A stretch of 64,000 bases of DNA from an uncultured Sphingorhabdus sp. (GCA_947501885.1 CANMXN010000001.1:310001-374000); one strand, 5' to 3'; positions 8,713 through 18,424 are shown, counted from the first letter of the stretch. Notes: generated by a model not told the origin, from the sequence alone. Numbers and translations are program-made.

Positions 8713-10245
8713 GTGATTAAACATGCTTTGACGGCGCACCGCGCCAAAGACTTTTCCGCTTGGTATCAAGAAATTATTACCGCAGCCGATCTCGCTGAAG
8801 AGAGCGGTGTTCGCGGCTGTATGATTATGCGTCCCTGGGGTTATGGTATCTGGGAACGTATACAATATTTGCTCGACCAGAAAATCAAAGAAACTGGCCA
8901 TGAAAATTGCTATTTCCCTCTGTTTATTCCTCTGTCCTATTTTGCCAAAGAAGCTGAGCATGTTGATGGTTTTGCAAAAGAAATGGCCGTTGTGACGCAC
9001 CACCGCCTTAAAGCCAATGATGATGGTTTAGGCGTAGACCCTGATGCAAAACTGGAAGAGCCTTTAATCGTACGCCCCACATCAGAAACCGTGATAGGCA
9101 CAGCATTTTCAAGATGGTTGCAAAGCTGGCGTGATTTACCGCTTATGTATAACCAATGGGCCAATGTCGTTCGTTGGGAAATGCGCACCAGAATGTTTTT
9201 GCGAACCAGTGAATTTCTCTGGCAAGAAGGTCATACCGCCCATGCTGACAAAGAAAGTGCAATGGAAGAAACGCTCAATATATTAGATCTTTATAAGTCT
9301 TTGGCGGAAGATTGTTTGGCTATGCCCGTCATTACGGGAGAAAAATCAGAAGATGAGCGTTTCCCAGGCGCAGATGCCACTTATTCGATCGAAGCAATGA
9401 TGCAAGATGGAAAAGCTCTTCAAGCTGGCACATCGCATTATTTGGGTCAAAATTTTTCAAAAGCGCAGAATATCCGCTATCAAGACAAAGAAGGTGAATT
9501 TCAATATGCACATACTACATCATGGGGCGCCTCCACCCGTTTGATTGGCGGCGTTATTATGACGCATGGTGATGATGACGGCTTACGCGTACCACCGCTT
9601 ATTGCACCGCAGCAAATTATCATCATTCCGATGCTGCGTGATAAACCCGAAGATGAACCAATCTTGGAATATTGCGATAATATCGCCCAGCAATTGCGAA
9701 CAAAATCGCCTTTTGGTGAAAAATTACGGGTTATTGTTGATAAGAAAGGCGCCAAAGCATCCAATAAGAGATGGTCTTGGGTTCGAAAAGGGGCACCGCT
9801 GATATTAGAAATTGGCGGAAGAGATGTCGAAGCGGGTAATGTATCGCTTATTAATCGTACTTCTCTTTATAATGAAAATGGTAAAATCGCTTTTCAAACG
9901 CTTTCGCAGCAAGAATTTATCGACAATGCTCCAACTTTGCTCGAATCTATTCAAAGCGCGCTATATAAGGAAGCCAAGCAGCGGCTTGATGATAATATTC
10001 ACCGCGATGTCGAAGAATATAGCGGCGTAGAAAGTTTCTTTGCAAAAGATCAGATCAATCCGGGGTGGCTCGAAGTGCAATGGAGCAAACCAACAGGGGA
10101 AGCGCTCGATAAGGTGGTAGAACGATTGAAAAAATTGAAACTTACTACGCGTAATATCCCGCAACATGCAAAACCAGCAACTGGGAAATGTATTTTTACA
10201 GGTGAACAAGCCGTTGAGCGTATATTAATAGGGCGGTCTTATTAA
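8713..10245 (+). CDS. proS: Prolyl-tRNA synthetase, archaeal/eukaryotic-like type
   Basis: It charges tRNA-Pro with proline. The 510-residue protein is class II and has motif 2 in RWEMRTRMFLRTSEFLWQEG and the segment RPTSETVIGTAFSRW. It lacks the roughly 180-residue editing insertion of the common bacterial ProRS (about 570 residues). It ends in a terminal tyrosine (ILIGRSY), a hallmark of the archaeal/eukaryotic-like form. The C-terminal domain has only one cysteine, so the structural zinc site of some relatives is missing. The start is GTG at 8713. The stop abuts the TTG start of rnr with no gap, indicating translational coupling. Confidence 0.95.
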   Translation: MIKHALTAHRAKDFSAWYQEIITAADLAEESGVRGCMIMRPWGYGIWERIQYLLDQKIKETGHENCYFPLFIPLSYFAKEAEHVDGFAKEMAVVTHHRLKANDDGLGVDPDAKLEEPLIVRPTSETVIGTAFSRWLQSWRDLPLMYNQWANVVRWEMRTRMFLRTSEFLWQEGHTAHADKESAMEETLNILDLYKSLAEDCLAMPVITGEKSEDERFPGADATYSIEAMMQDGKALQAGTSHYLGQNFSKAQNIRYQDKEGEFQYAHTTSWGASTRLIGGVIMTHGDDDGLRVPPLIAPQQIIIIPMLRDKPEDEPILEYCDNIAQQLRTKSPFGEKLRVIVDKKGAKASNKRWSWVRKGAPLILEIGGRDVEAGNVSLINRTSLYNENGKIAFQTLSQQEFIDNAPTLLESIQSALYKEAKQRLDDNIHRDVEEYSGVESFFAKDQINPGWLEVQWSKPTGEALDKVVERLKKLKLTTRNIPQHAKPATGKCIFTGEQAVERILIGRSY

Positions 10246-12687
10246 TTGGCCAATACGCCCAAACCCAAAAAAAAGGTTCGTAAAGATCGCGCGGGTTCAA
10301 AAGCCAAACGCAAAATGCTGTCGGCTAGCAGCGCTGCTAAGAAGGCTTCATCTAAAAAAACACCTTCTAAAAACAGTGGAAGGAGGTCCAAAGGTCATTC
10401 CAGTGGGATTCCAAACCGCGATCAGGTAATGGAATTTATCAATAATAGCCAATCTGAAGTTGGTAAACGCGAAATTGCTAAGGCTTTTGGCCTGAAAGGG
10501 CAGGAGAAAATAGCATTAAAATCTCTACTAAGAGATATGAGCGATGAAGGATTGATTGATATTGCCGTTGGACGTTCTTTCCATAAAATGGGAGGTGTTC
10601 CCAAGGTAACAGTCCTCAAAATTACGGCGATTGAGGATAATATTCCTATTGCTATTCCTGAAAAGTGGGAAGCCGAAGGCATAGCAGCCCCCAAAATTCG
10701 GATTATTGAAAAAGGAAGGCGCTCTGCTCTGGGAGTGGGGGACCGTATATTAGCCCGTACCGAAGAAAGAGGGGCTGGATGGCAAGCTTATCCAATGAAA
10801 AAGCTTGCACAGTCAGCCTCACAAATGCTGGGTGTGGTTACGCAAGATCATAAAGAACGTTATTGGCTTAAATCTGTCGATAAAAAAATACGCTATGATA
10901 CTTTGATTAGCGATTTGGGAGATGCGAAAAAGGGAGATTTGGTTCTTGCGGATATCGTAAAGCACCGTGCGCAGACCAGTGCCAAAGTGAGTGAAACTCT
11001 TGGTGACCCTTTTTCTGGTCGCACGGTCAGTCAAATTGCGATCCATAAATTTGATATTCCTCATGTCTTTCCAGAGGCCGTCGAGCAACAGGCCATAGAT
11101 GTCCTTAAACTTCCCATAGTGGATGATACGCGCGAAGATTTACGCCATTTACCGATAGTAGCCATTGATCCGCGTGATGCACGTGATTATGATGATGCCT
11201 TATGGGCGCAAGCGGATGATGATCCTCAAAATGAAGGAGGGTATCAGGCTATCATCGCTATTGCCGATGTTAGTCATTATGTACGTCCTGGTACTGATTT
11301 GGACCGCGAGGCACAAAAGCGCGGTAATAGCGTCTATTTCCCAGACTTGGTTGTGCCCATGCTGCCGCATAGCCTGTCATCCGATAAATGTTCTTTGAAA
11401 GCTGATGAAGATAGGGCAGCGCTCTGTTGTCATGTTATCATTGATAAAAATGGCAATGTGACGTCATGGCGGTTTAAACGCGCTACTATCAGAATTGTAG
11501 CCAATATTGCTTATGAAGATGCGCAAGGCGCCATCGATGGAACATTAGAAAAAACTCATGAAGCTTATACGCATTTGAAAGCCTCGCTTAAGCCCCTATG
11601 GGCGTGTTGGCAGCTTTTGGCAAAAGCCCGAAAAAAGCGCGACCCTCTTGCGCTTGATTTGCCCGAAAGACGTATCATTATTGATGATGAAGGTCAGGTA
11701 AAGGGCGTTGTTGTACGCGAACGGCTAGATGCTCATATGTTGGTGGAAGACTTTATGATTACCGCTAATGTTGCGGCGGCAAAAGCATTGGAGAGCAAAA
11801 AAGCCGATTTAATTTACCGTGTTCATGAAGCTCCTGCACGCGAGAAACTTATTGCTCTCAAAGACTTTCTTAAGAGCTATGATATGCCTTTTACGATGGG
11901 GCAGGTGATTACCCCGAGTGTCTTTAATGCACTGCTCAAGAAGATCGATGATGAAGAGAGCAAGCCGCAAATTATGCAGCAAGTGCTGCGCAGTCAGACG
12001 CAGGCTTATTATAGTCCGAAAAATGGCTCGCACTTTGGTTTGGCTTTAACCAGCTATGCGCATTTCACCAGCCCAATACGCCGTTATGCTGATTTGATAG
12101 TGCATCGCGCTCTGGTCGGGGCATTTAATCTTGAGGTTACTGTTCCTAAAACTGTCAAAGTTCCTGAAGTAAGTGCATTACCAGCCAATGAAGCCAAGAG
12201 ACTTTCCGAGATAAGCGAAGCCATTAGCCGCACGGAACGGCGCGCAATGGAAGCAGAACGTGAAACCACGGATCGTTATGTCGCCGCCTATCTATCCACT
12301 AAATTGGGTGAAACCATAAAAGCACGTATTACGGGAGTTCAAAATTTTGGTTTTTTTGCAACCGTCGAGGGCATTGGCGGCGACGGCTTAGTGCCTATTT
12401 CCTCTCTGCATGGAGATTATTATCATTATGATGAAGCTTCGCAAAGCTTGAGCGGTGAACGACATGGCCAAATATATAAAGCTGGTATGATATTAGAATT
12501 ACGCATAGCTGAGGCAAATCCAATTAGCGGGGCTTTGAAGTTTGAATTGACCGATAGCGATAATAGTGCGGGGGATTATGTCGCAAACAGACCCAATATT
12601 AGAAGGTCTAGCAGTAAAAGAGGGAAATATAAGGTTGGCGCACGCGGTAGGCCCAAAAATATTAAGCATAAAGGGAGAAAGCATTAA
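10246..12687 (+). CDS. rnr: Ribonuclease R
   Basis: This 3'-5' exoribonuclease of the RNB family degrades structured RNA in the cytoplasm. The order is a lysine-rich N-terminal extension (about 1-50), a winged-helix region, cold-shock/OB domains, the RNB catalytic domain with its acidic cluster IDPRDARDYDDALWA, a C-terminal S1 domain (ARITGVQNFGFFATV) and a very basic tail ending KHKGRKH. The length of 813 residues fits the family. The start is TTG immediately after the proS stop; no better start is visible. The 3' end faces uspA, with an AT-rich hairpin between them. Confidence 0.95.
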   Translation: MANTPKPKKKVRKDRAGSKAKRKMLSASSAAKKASSKKTPSKNSGRRSKGHSSGIPNRDQVMEFINNSQSEVGKREIAKAFGLKGQEKIALKSLLRDMSDEGLIDIAVGRSFHKMGGVPKVTVLKITAIEDNIPIAIPEKWEAEGIAAPKIRIIEKGRRSALGVGDRILARTEERGAGWQAYPMKKLAQSASQMLGVVTQDHKERYWLKSVDKKIRYDTLISDLGDAKKGDLVLADIVKHRAQTSAKVSETLGDPFSGRTVSQIAIHKFDIPHVFPEAVEQQAIDVLKLPIVDDTREDLRHLPIVAIDPRDARDYDDALWAQADDDPQNEGGYQAIIAIADVSHYVRPGTDLDREAQKRGNSVYFPDLVVPMLPHSLSSDKCSLKADEDRAALCCHVIIDKNGNVTSWRFKRATIRIVANIAYEDAQGAIDGTLEKTHEAYTHLKASLKPLWACWQLLAKARKKRDPLALDLPERRIIIDDEGQVKGVVVRERLDAHMLVEDFMITANVAAAKALESKKADLIYRVHEAPAREKLIALKDFLKSYDMPFTMGQVITPSVFNALLKKIDDEESKPQIMQQVLRSQTQAYYSPKNGSHFGLALTSYAHFTSPIRRYADLIVHRALVGAFNLEVTVPKTVKVPEVSALPANEAKRLSEISEAISRTERRAMEAERETTDRYVAAYLSTKLGETIKARITGVQNFGFFATVEGIGGDGLVPISSLHGDYYHYDEASQSLSGERHGQIYKAGMILELRIAEANPISGALKFELTDSDNSAGDYVANRPNIRRSSSKRGKYKVGARGRPKNIKHKGRKH

Positions 12688-12692
12688 TTTAT

Positions 12693-12721
12693 AATATTCT
12701 GTATCGTTAATATAGAATATT
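12693..12721. terminator. Hairpin between convergent rnr and uspA
   Basis: AATATTCTGTAT (12693-12704) and ATATAGAATATT (12710-12721) form a twelve-pair stem with one G-T pair around CGTTA. It lies between convergent genes and could act in both directions, although it is nearly all A-T and lacks a long T run. Confidence 0.5.
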
Positions 12722-12722
12722 T

Positions 12723-13178
12723 CTAACTAACGCGATCCAAATCTTCTTTGCTTAAGCCTCCGGGAATAACCATTATTGGGCAGGGCATATTTCCGCATCC
12801 ATTACCCGTAAAATGCGATACCAATGGTCCAGGTGGTCCGCTGGACGCAGCACCAAGCACCAATGCCGCAATATCAGGATTATCTTCGAGCATTGCCTTT
12901 ACAATTTTAACCGCCTTGCCTTGTTTAACGGTAATTTTTGGACGAATACCCGATTCCTCTAATATCTCACCAGCAGAAGAAACCAACAATTCTTCCGCAC
13001 GCCGCTGCGCTTCATCGGTAATGGTCGCTTGAACATTCCCCCAAGGAACAATATCCATAGGTTCAACAAGAGCTAAGATATGAATGCCGCCGTGGGTTTT
13101 GGCGGCTCTATGCGATGCAAAACGTAAAGCAGTTTTGGCTTCGTCGGTCTCATCTATTACGACTAAATATGTACGCAT
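12723..13178 (-). CDS. Universal stress protein, UspA family
   Basis: This 151-residue cytoplasmic protein has the Usp fold. It starts MRTYLVVIDETDEAKTAL, has a middle helix/strand set (VKQGKAVKIVKAMLEDNPDIAALVLGA) and ends in CPIMVIPGG. Usp proteins bind nucleotides or help survival under stress and starvation; the exact role varies. The nucleotide-loop region reads GAASSGPPGPLVS, a form I associate with alphaproteobacterial members rather than the classic G2xG9xG(S/T) spacing. It stands alone, with a spacer of about 210 bases separating it from the divergent pdhC. Confidence 0.88.
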   Translation of the reverse strand: MRTYLVVIDETDEAKTALRFASHRAAKTHGGIHILALVEPMDIVPWGNVQATITDEAQRRAEELLVSSAGEILEESGIRPKITVKQGKAVKIVKAMLEDNPDIAALVLGAASSGPPGPLVSHFTGNGCGNMPCPIMVIPGGLSKEDLDRVS

Positions 13179-13392
13179 AATTTTAGAACCCCTCTTACAC
13201 TAATAAGCATTTTATTATGAGAATGCACAATAAAAAACATTATGAAGCAAATTTTAGAGGATAAATTGCGCAAAATAAATTATATTTATAACCAATAGCT
13301 GCTTGACGTTGGGTAATGCATCGCTTTATTTGGTGAGAACATTCTATCTTAATAGACATAGCATCGATTGATGCCTTTATTGAAAGTATAAT

Positions 13393-14811
13393 ATGCCCAT
13401 ATCCCTAAAAATGCCTGCTCTTTCACCCACTATGGAAGAAGGAACATTATCAACTTGGTTGATCAAAGAAGGCGATAATGTTTCTTCTGGTGATTTGATG
13501 GCGGAGATTGAAACCGATAAAGCCACGATGGAGTTTGAAGCGGTCGACGAAGGTATATTGGCCAAAATTTTAATTCCGGCGGGAACGGACAATGTAAAAG
13601 TAGGCGAGGTTATCGCTATCCTTGCCGAAGAAGGCGAAGATGTTGGTGATATAGCCGCAGCTGATCATAGTAGCAAAGAAAGCTCTGCAGCAGTGATGGA
13701 AACGGCTCCACCAATTGGGAAAGCCGATGCAAATATTAGCCCCAGTGCGCGGCGCGTTGCCGAACAAAAAGGCGTTGATATCTCTACCATCATGGGAACC
13801 GGCCCTAAGGGTAAAATAGTCAAAGCCGATGTTGAAAATGCTGTCAATGCAGGGAATAATGCTATGGATACTAAACCTGCTACTAATGCAGACCGTGTGA
13901 AAGCCAGCCCATTGGCACGCCGCATTGCCGCCGATAAAGGATTAGACCTTGCAAATATTGCTGGCTCAGGTCCCAATGGCCGTATTGTGAAGGCAGATGT
14001 TGAAAATGCGCAAAGCAATGGTCACAGTTCGGGGCAAGCTGCATCAACGTCGCAACCTGCTGCATCGGCGCCTTCATCTGCTCCTGCTATGGCGCAAAGC
14101 GCGCCCGTTAATCCAGGTGATATTCCGCACGAGGTACAGAAATTATCCAATATGCGCAAAACCATTGCTCGCCGCTTAACCGAAGCGAAGCAAAGCATTC
14201 CGCATATCTATCTCACCGTTGATATTAATATCGATAAATTGCTCAAATTACGTAGTGAGCTTAATGCAGGCCTAGAAGCGCGCGGTGTGAAGCTCTCGGT
14301 CAATGATCTGCTCATAAAGGCTCTTGCGCAAGCATTAATCGCTGTACCCAAATGTAATGTCAGCTTTGCTGGCGATAATCTTATTCAATATCACCGCGCC
14401 GATATATCTGTAGCGGTCAGCATCGAAGGCGGCCTTATTACGCCGATAGTGGTCAATGCGAATGAAAAGTCGCTCTCCGCAATCAGCAATGAAGTGAAAG
14501 ATTTGGCGGGACGCGCCAAAGAAGGCAAATTGCAGCCGCATGAATATCAAGGCGGCACAGCATCGCTGTCCAATATGGGTATGTTCGGTATCAAACAATT
14601 TGATGCGGTGATTAACCCACCGCAAGCCATGATTATGGCGATTAGCGCGGGTATGAAGCAACCCGCAGTGATTGATGATAGCTTGCAAATTGCCACGATG
14701 ATGAGCGTGACGGGTAGCTTTGACCACCGTGCGATTGATGGTGCAGATGGTGCGCAATTTATGAAAGTCTTTAAAGAATTGATTGAAAACCCATTGAGCA
14801 TGTTGGCGTAA
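13393..14811 (+). CDS. pdhC: Pyruvate dehydrogenase E2, dihydrolipoamide acetyltransferase
   Basis: E2 is the core of the pyruvate dehydrogenase complex and transfers the acetyl group from lipoyl-lysine to CoA. The lipoyl domain is residues 1-80, with the lipoylated Lys43 in [10 protein letters not shown]. Two peripheral-subunit-binding domains follow instead of the usual one: about 115-152 ([15 protein letters not shown]) and 170-208 ([15 protein letters not shown]). They share 23 of 35 aligned positions. After an Ala/Pro linker comes the catalytic domain, ending with the [11 protein letters not shown] active-site motif. E1 genes are not adjacent. The product of the next gene and lpdA (E3) follow at once, so the three form an operon. 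Confidence 0.95.
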   Translation: MPISLKMPALSPTMEEGTLSTWLIKEGDNVSSGDLMAEIETDKATMEFEAVDEGILAKILIPAGTDNVKVGEVIAILAEEGEDVGDIAAADHSSKESSAAVMETAPPIGKADANISPSARRVAEQKGVDISTIMGTGPKGKIVKADVENAVNAGNNAMDTKPATNADRVKASPLARRIAADKGLDLANIAGSGPNGRIVKADVENAQSNGHSSGQAASTSQPAASAPSSAPAMAQSAPVNPGDIPHEVQKLSNMRKTIARRLTEAKQSIPHIYLTVDINIDKLLKLRSELNAGLEARGVKLSVNDLLIKALAQALIAVPKCNVSFAGDNLIQYHRADISVAVSIEGGLITPIVVNANEKSLSAISNEVKDLAGRAKEGKLQPHEYQGGTASLSNMGMFGIKQFDAVINPPQAMIMAISAGMKQPAVIDDSLQIATMMSVTGSFDHRAIDGADGAQFMKVFKELIENPLSMLA

Positions 14812-14813
14812 AT

Positions 14814-15041
14814 ATGTCCGATGACACCAAAGACTATTTCAAAGAGCAAGCCCTAAACGGCGATAGCGGTTATGCCATTGCCTTTGCGCTGCTTGAATTG
14901 GCGGACGCACAAGAAAGAACAGCGCTAAAATTAGGGCGTCTAGGCTTTGATGGACCGTCCAATAGCGCTGGCGGATTGGAAGGCGTTTCGCTCTCCCTAG
15001 AAGATATAGCAAAAGCAATAAAGGATATCCCCAATGAGTAA
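14814..15041 (+). CDS. Small conserved-looking protein between pdhC and lpdA
   Basis: A 75-residue acidic protein is encoded two bases after the pdhC stop and overlaps lpdA by eight bases, which argues strongly that it is a real translated gene. It starts MSDDTKDYFKEQALNGDSG, has a central helix (YAIAFALLELADAQERTALKLGRLG) and a Gly/Ser hinge before a final helix (SLEDIAKAIKDI). There is no signal peptide or membrane segment. I do not recognise a family. Its position suggests an accessory to the E2-E3 part of the pyruvate dehydrogenase complex; that is inference. Confidence 0.75.
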   Translation: MSDDTKDYFKEQALNGDSGYAIAFALLELADAQERTALKLGRLGFDGPSNSAGGLEGVSLSLEDIAKAIKDIPNE

Positions 15042-16443
15042 TTATGATCTAGTGGTATTGGGCAGCGGCCCTGGCGGATATGTAGCGGCGATACGCGGTG
15101 TGCAGCTTGGTCAAAAAGTAGCGATTGTGGAACGCGAAAATCTTGGCGGTATATGCCTGAATTGGGGCTGTATCCCGACAAAGGCACTGCTGCGCAGTGC
15201 TGAGATTTATCATTATATGCACCATGCCAAAGATTATGGTTTAGCGGCCGATAATATACGTGCTGATATTGATGCTGTGGTGAAACGCTCGCGCGGCGTG
15301 GCTAAACAGCTTAACCAAGGCATTAGCCATTTGATGAAGAAAAATAAGATCACCGTGCATATGGGCGATGGTAAATTGCTAGGGAATGGCAAATTATCGG
15401 TCAGCAAAGATGGTAAGATTGAAACGCTCACCGCAAAAAATATCATTGTGGCGACGGGCGCACGGGCAAGGGACTTACCGTTTGCCAAAGCAGATGGAAA
15501 ACGGATATGGACCTATCGTCATGCGATGGTACCACCCGAAATGCCCAAGAAATTATTGGTGATTGGCTCAGGCGCTATCGGTATCGAATTTGCTAGCTTT
15601 TATAATGATATGGGCGCGGACGTTACCGTCGTTGAGATGATGGACCGCATTGTTCCTGTTGAGGATCATGAGATATCAGCATTCCTTGAGAAATCTCTGA
15701 AAAAGCAAGGCATGACCATTATAACGGGCGCGGGCGTACAGAGCATTAAAACGAGCGTAAGCGGCGTTACTGCTGAGATTAAAGATAGCAAAGGCAAGGT
15801 AGCAAAAAGCGAATTTACCCATGTGATTGTTGCTATCGGTATCCTTCCTAACACCGAAAATATCGGCATAGAGGAATTGGGTATTAAAACCGATCGCGGG
15901 CATATTATCACCAATGCGATGTGCCAAACCAATGTTGCGGGCGTATATGCCATTGGTGATGTGACGCAGCCGCCGTGGCTTGCGCATAAAGCATCGCATG
16001 AAGGGGTGATTGCGGCAGAAGCGATAGCAGCCAGTCTTGGCAATAAAAATGTGCATCCGCATGCAATGGACCCGCTCAACATTCCAGGCTGTACCTATTG
16101 TCATCCGCAAATTGCCAGCGTCGGCTTGACCGAAGCAAAGGCGAAAGAAGCAGGTTATACGCTAAAAGTCGGTAATTTCCCATTCATAGGCAATGGTAAG
16201 GCGATTGCACTGGGCGAAACGGAAGGGTTTATCAAAACCATATTTGATGCCAAAACTGGTGAATTGCTAGGCGCGCATATGATTGGCGCCGAAGTGACCG
16301 AGTTAATCCAAGGTTATACGGTAGGCAAAACGCTTGAAACAACCGAAGAAGAGCTTGGCAATACGGTATTCCCGCATCCAACATTGAGCGAGATGATGCA
16401 TGAAAGTGTATTGTCGGCTTTTGATAAGGCGCTGCATATTTAG
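15034..16443 (+). CDS. lpdA: Dihydrolipoyl dehydrogenase (E3)
   Basis: This FAD enzyme reoxidises the dihydrolipoyl arm of E2 and passes electrons to NAD. The N-terminus carries the FAD Rossmann motif VLGSGPGGYVAA. The redox-active disulfide follows in GGICLNWGCIPTKAL (two Cys four residues apart), and the NAD Rossmann motif is IGSGAIGIEFASF. The C-terminal HPTLSEMMHE contains the catalytic His-Glu pair. The length of 469 residues is typical. The start overlaps the preceding 75-residue ORF by eight bases. No terminator is evident. Confidence 0.96.
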   Translation: MSNYDLVVLGSGPGGYVAAIRGVQLGQKVAIVERENLGGICLNWGCIPTKALLRSAEIYHYMHHAKDYGLAADNIRADIDAVVKRSRGVAKQLNQGISHLMKKNKITVHMGDGKLLGNGKLSVSKDGKIETLTAKNIIVATGARARDLPFAKADGKRIWTYRHAMVPPEMPKKLLVIGSGAIGIEFASFYNDMGADVTVVEMMDRIVPVEDHEISAFLEKSLKKQGMTIITGAGVQSIKTSVSGVTAEIKDSKGKVAKSEFTHVIVAIGILPNTENIGIEELGIKTDRGHIITNAMCQTNVAGVYAIGDVTQPPWLAHKASHEGVIAAEAIAASLGNKNVHPHAMDPLNIPGCTYCHPQIASVGLTEAKAKEAGYTLKVGNFPFIGNGKAIALGETEGFIKTIFDAKTGELLGAHMIGAEVTELIQGYTVGKTLETTEEELGNTVFPHPTLSEMMHESVLSAFDKALHI

Positions 16444-16530
16444 TGTTTTTAGGGTGTTACATCGCCTGATTTGCAATCAAATACTGTTATATGATATTAT
16501 CATCCCGTTGAGTCTTTCTGGGGAGTAATC

Positions 16531-16896
16531 ATGTTTATAACATCTACTATAACCGCCTTGTTAGCTGCTCCATCGCTTTTTATGACAGCCAATCTTGCAG
16601 TACAAGATGCCCAAGAAGAAGCGCGTGTCAGCTATAATAATTGTTTGGTTGATGAGCATAATATAGCAGTTCAGGCAAATATGCCTGTTGGTGCGTTTGA
16701 AAAAGATGCTGCATCAAAATGTACCGCGCAACGCAAAGCCTATTATGACATAATTTATAAGACTGAAAAAGCCGACGGTGTTTCAAATTCTGAAGCAGAT
16801 GAATATGCTACGGAAGAATGTAATGGTGTTTTAGAATATATCGTAAGGGAATATGCGGCTAATCTTGAAAGTAAGGCTGAATTGATAAAAAGCTAA
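16531..16896 (+). CDS. Small secreted protein of unknown function
   Basis: The 121-residue product starts with a hydrophobic segment (ITALLAAPSLFMTANLAV), likely a signal peptide with cleavage near AVQDAQ. A GGGGAG-like site precedes the ATG. The mature part is polar and probably helical, with three cysteines (NNCLV, SKCTA, EECNG). I do not recognise a family. It is separated from lpdA by 87 bases and convergent with the zinc-ribbon gene (three bases apart), so it may have its own promoter. Confidence 0.6.
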   Translation: MFITSTITALLAAPSLFMTANLAVQDAQEEARVSYNNCLVDEHNIAVQANMPVGAFEKDAASKCTAQRKAYYDIIYKTEKADGVSNSEADEYATEECNGVLEYIVREYAANLESKAELIKS

Positions 16897-16899
16897 GTT

Positions 16900-17151
16900 T
16901 CAGGCTATACCGCCGATAAAGGCACTGACTTTATGACCATAGGTAAGCGATAATCGCATTTTGCCTTTGCATCCAAAAACGGTACATTGTGAATGATCTT
17001 CGATATAATTGAGGTAGCGCTGACCTGCATCGCGTTTGAGAAGCTCGGTTTTGCTAAGATAACGTATATGGTTACATTTGCGGCATTGCATTTCTAATTT
17101 GGCATCATTGCTTAAATCATTAACTTGTAATTTTTCTTTCCAATTACTCAT
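16900..17151 (-). CDS. Small zinc-ribbon-like protein downstream of the Y-family polymerase
   Basis: The 83-residue protein contains CRKC near residue 23 and CTVFGC near 56, a four-cysteine pattern expected for a zinc ribbon. Basic and aromatic residues lie between the pairs. It begins three bases after the polymerase stop, so it is almost certainly co-transcribed and thus under the same SOS control. A nucleic-acid or polymerase-partner role is suggested by this linkage only; I do not recognise a named family. Confidence 0.72.
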   Translation of the reverse strand: MSNWKEKLQVNDLSNDAKLEMQCRKCNHIRYLSKTELLKRDAGQRYLNYIEDHSQCTVFGCKGKMRLSLTYGHKVSAFIGGIA

Positions 17152-17154
17152 ATC

Positions 17155-18399
17155 CTAAAAATCCTGTGCAGCGGGGATGCGTGTGAAAGCAATTTTACCG
17201 CCAACATGCTGTAAATTCTGTGTTGGCGTAAAACCCATTCCAGCAACGGTTTTGCCATATTTTGCATTAAGCATATCGACAGCAGTGTTTATTTTTTCCC
17301 ATTTTATGCGTTCGAGATCATCAGCATGCAAAAGATCAAGCTGTCTTTCAAAAGCAGGTGATAGCTCAAACAAAGATACACTGACTTTGAACGCCAAATC
17401 ATATGGGTTTGTTTCTGATTGTAATTCACGCCACAAATATTCAAATCCAGCCAATATTGCTTGATCATCGTGGACAATGGGTAATGTACGGCTGCGCGAC
17501 CAACGCCTTTCTCTAAGCGAGAGATAGAGATGCAATCCCCCCGCATAAAAATGCTCGCGCCGTAATCTTCGTGCTGCTTTAATGAGCAAGAAACGGCAAA
17601 CAGTTTTGGCTTCTTTTAAAGGACGATGTTCAGGCGGAAGTACGCGGCCATGGCCGATCATCATGCGATCGCTCTCTGGCGCTTTAATGTCGTAACCATG
17701 GAGCGCATACCAGAGCCTCTCGCCCGTAACATTGCGCCATAATTTGCGCATATGTTTGGGGCTGATAGTATAAAGCTGCTTCACAGTGTGAATATTCGCT
17801 TTTTGTAAGCGAAGGAGCATATTTTTACCAATACCAGGAATATCATCAAAACTACATTGATAAAGCAGGGCAGGCATATCTTTGGGGTGCCAGATCGTAA
17901 TGCCATTGGGTTTATCTATTTTGCATGCAATTTTGGCCAATTGGCGATTGGCTGCAAAACCAATAGAGCAGGTGATATAAGGTCCAATATTATTATGAAT
18001 ATTGCGCTTAATGTCTTGCGCAATAGCAAGTGGGGCTTGCCGCTGTTGTTTATCCAGATCGCAGCATAATTCATCAATAGATTTGATGGCGGTAATAGGA
18101 AGTACGCTTTCAATTTCACAAATTAAGGCATTATGCGCGCGCCGATACATATCGGGACTTTGCGGTGTGAAGATAATATCGGGGCAAATGGCTTTAGCTT
18201 CCATCGTTGACATCACACTTTTTACACCGCGCGCCTTTGCTTCTTTAGAACAAGCAATAATACAGCGATTACCGACACCAGCAAAAGGAACAATCCCTAT
18301 CGGCCTGCCACGTAATTTTTTATGCAACTGCTGTTCAACACCAGCAAAGAAACTATCAAAATCAAGGTATAGGCAATGAATGTCGGTTCGTTTTTTCAT
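17155..18399 (-). CDS. dinB: Y-family DNA polymerase (DinB/Pol IV-like)
   Basis: This error-prone polymerase copies damaged DNA. The palm begins with YLDFDSFFAGVEQQ, whose aspartate binds metal and whose phenylalanines include the steric gate. The second catalytic acid pair is in SIDELCCDLD, a variant of the usual SIDEAYLD. A helix-hairpin-helix thumb (IPGIGKNMLLRL) and a little-finger domain (LPPEHRPLKEAKTVCRFLL) follow. Length is 414 residues, longer than E. coli DinB (351). The C-terminus lacks an obvious beta-clamp motif that I can point to. A perfect alphaproteobacterial LexA box lies 26-40 bases upstream. A four-Cys protein gene follows immediately. Confidence 0.9.
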   Translation of the reverse strand: MKKRTDIHCLYLDFDSFFAGVEQQLHKKLRGRPIGIVPFAGVGNRCIIACSKEAKARGVKSVMSTMEAKAICPDIIFTPQSPDMYRRAHNALICEIESVLPITAIKSIDELCCDLDKQQRQAPLAIAQDIKRNIHNNIGPYITCSIGFAANRQLAKIACKIDKPNGITIWHPKDMPALLYQCSFDDIPGIGKNMLLRLQKANIHTVKQLYTISPKHMRKLWRNVTGERLWYALHGYDIKAPESDRMMIGHGRVLPPEHRPLKEAKTVCRFLLIKAARRLRREHFYAGGLHLYLSLRERRWSRSRTLPIVHDDQAILAGFEYLWRELQSETNPYDLAFKVSVSLFELSPAFERQLDLLHADDLERIKWEKINTAVDMLNAKYGKTVAGMGFTPTQNLQHVGGKIAFTRIPAAQDF

Positions 18400-18424
18400 A
18401 TAGGTTCCGAATCTAAAAAATTAA

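Noticed and set aside
13303-13331. Sigma-70 promoter for pdhC (TTGACG, 17 bases, TTATTT)
   Set aside because: The -10 match is poor; too weak to list without a mapped start.
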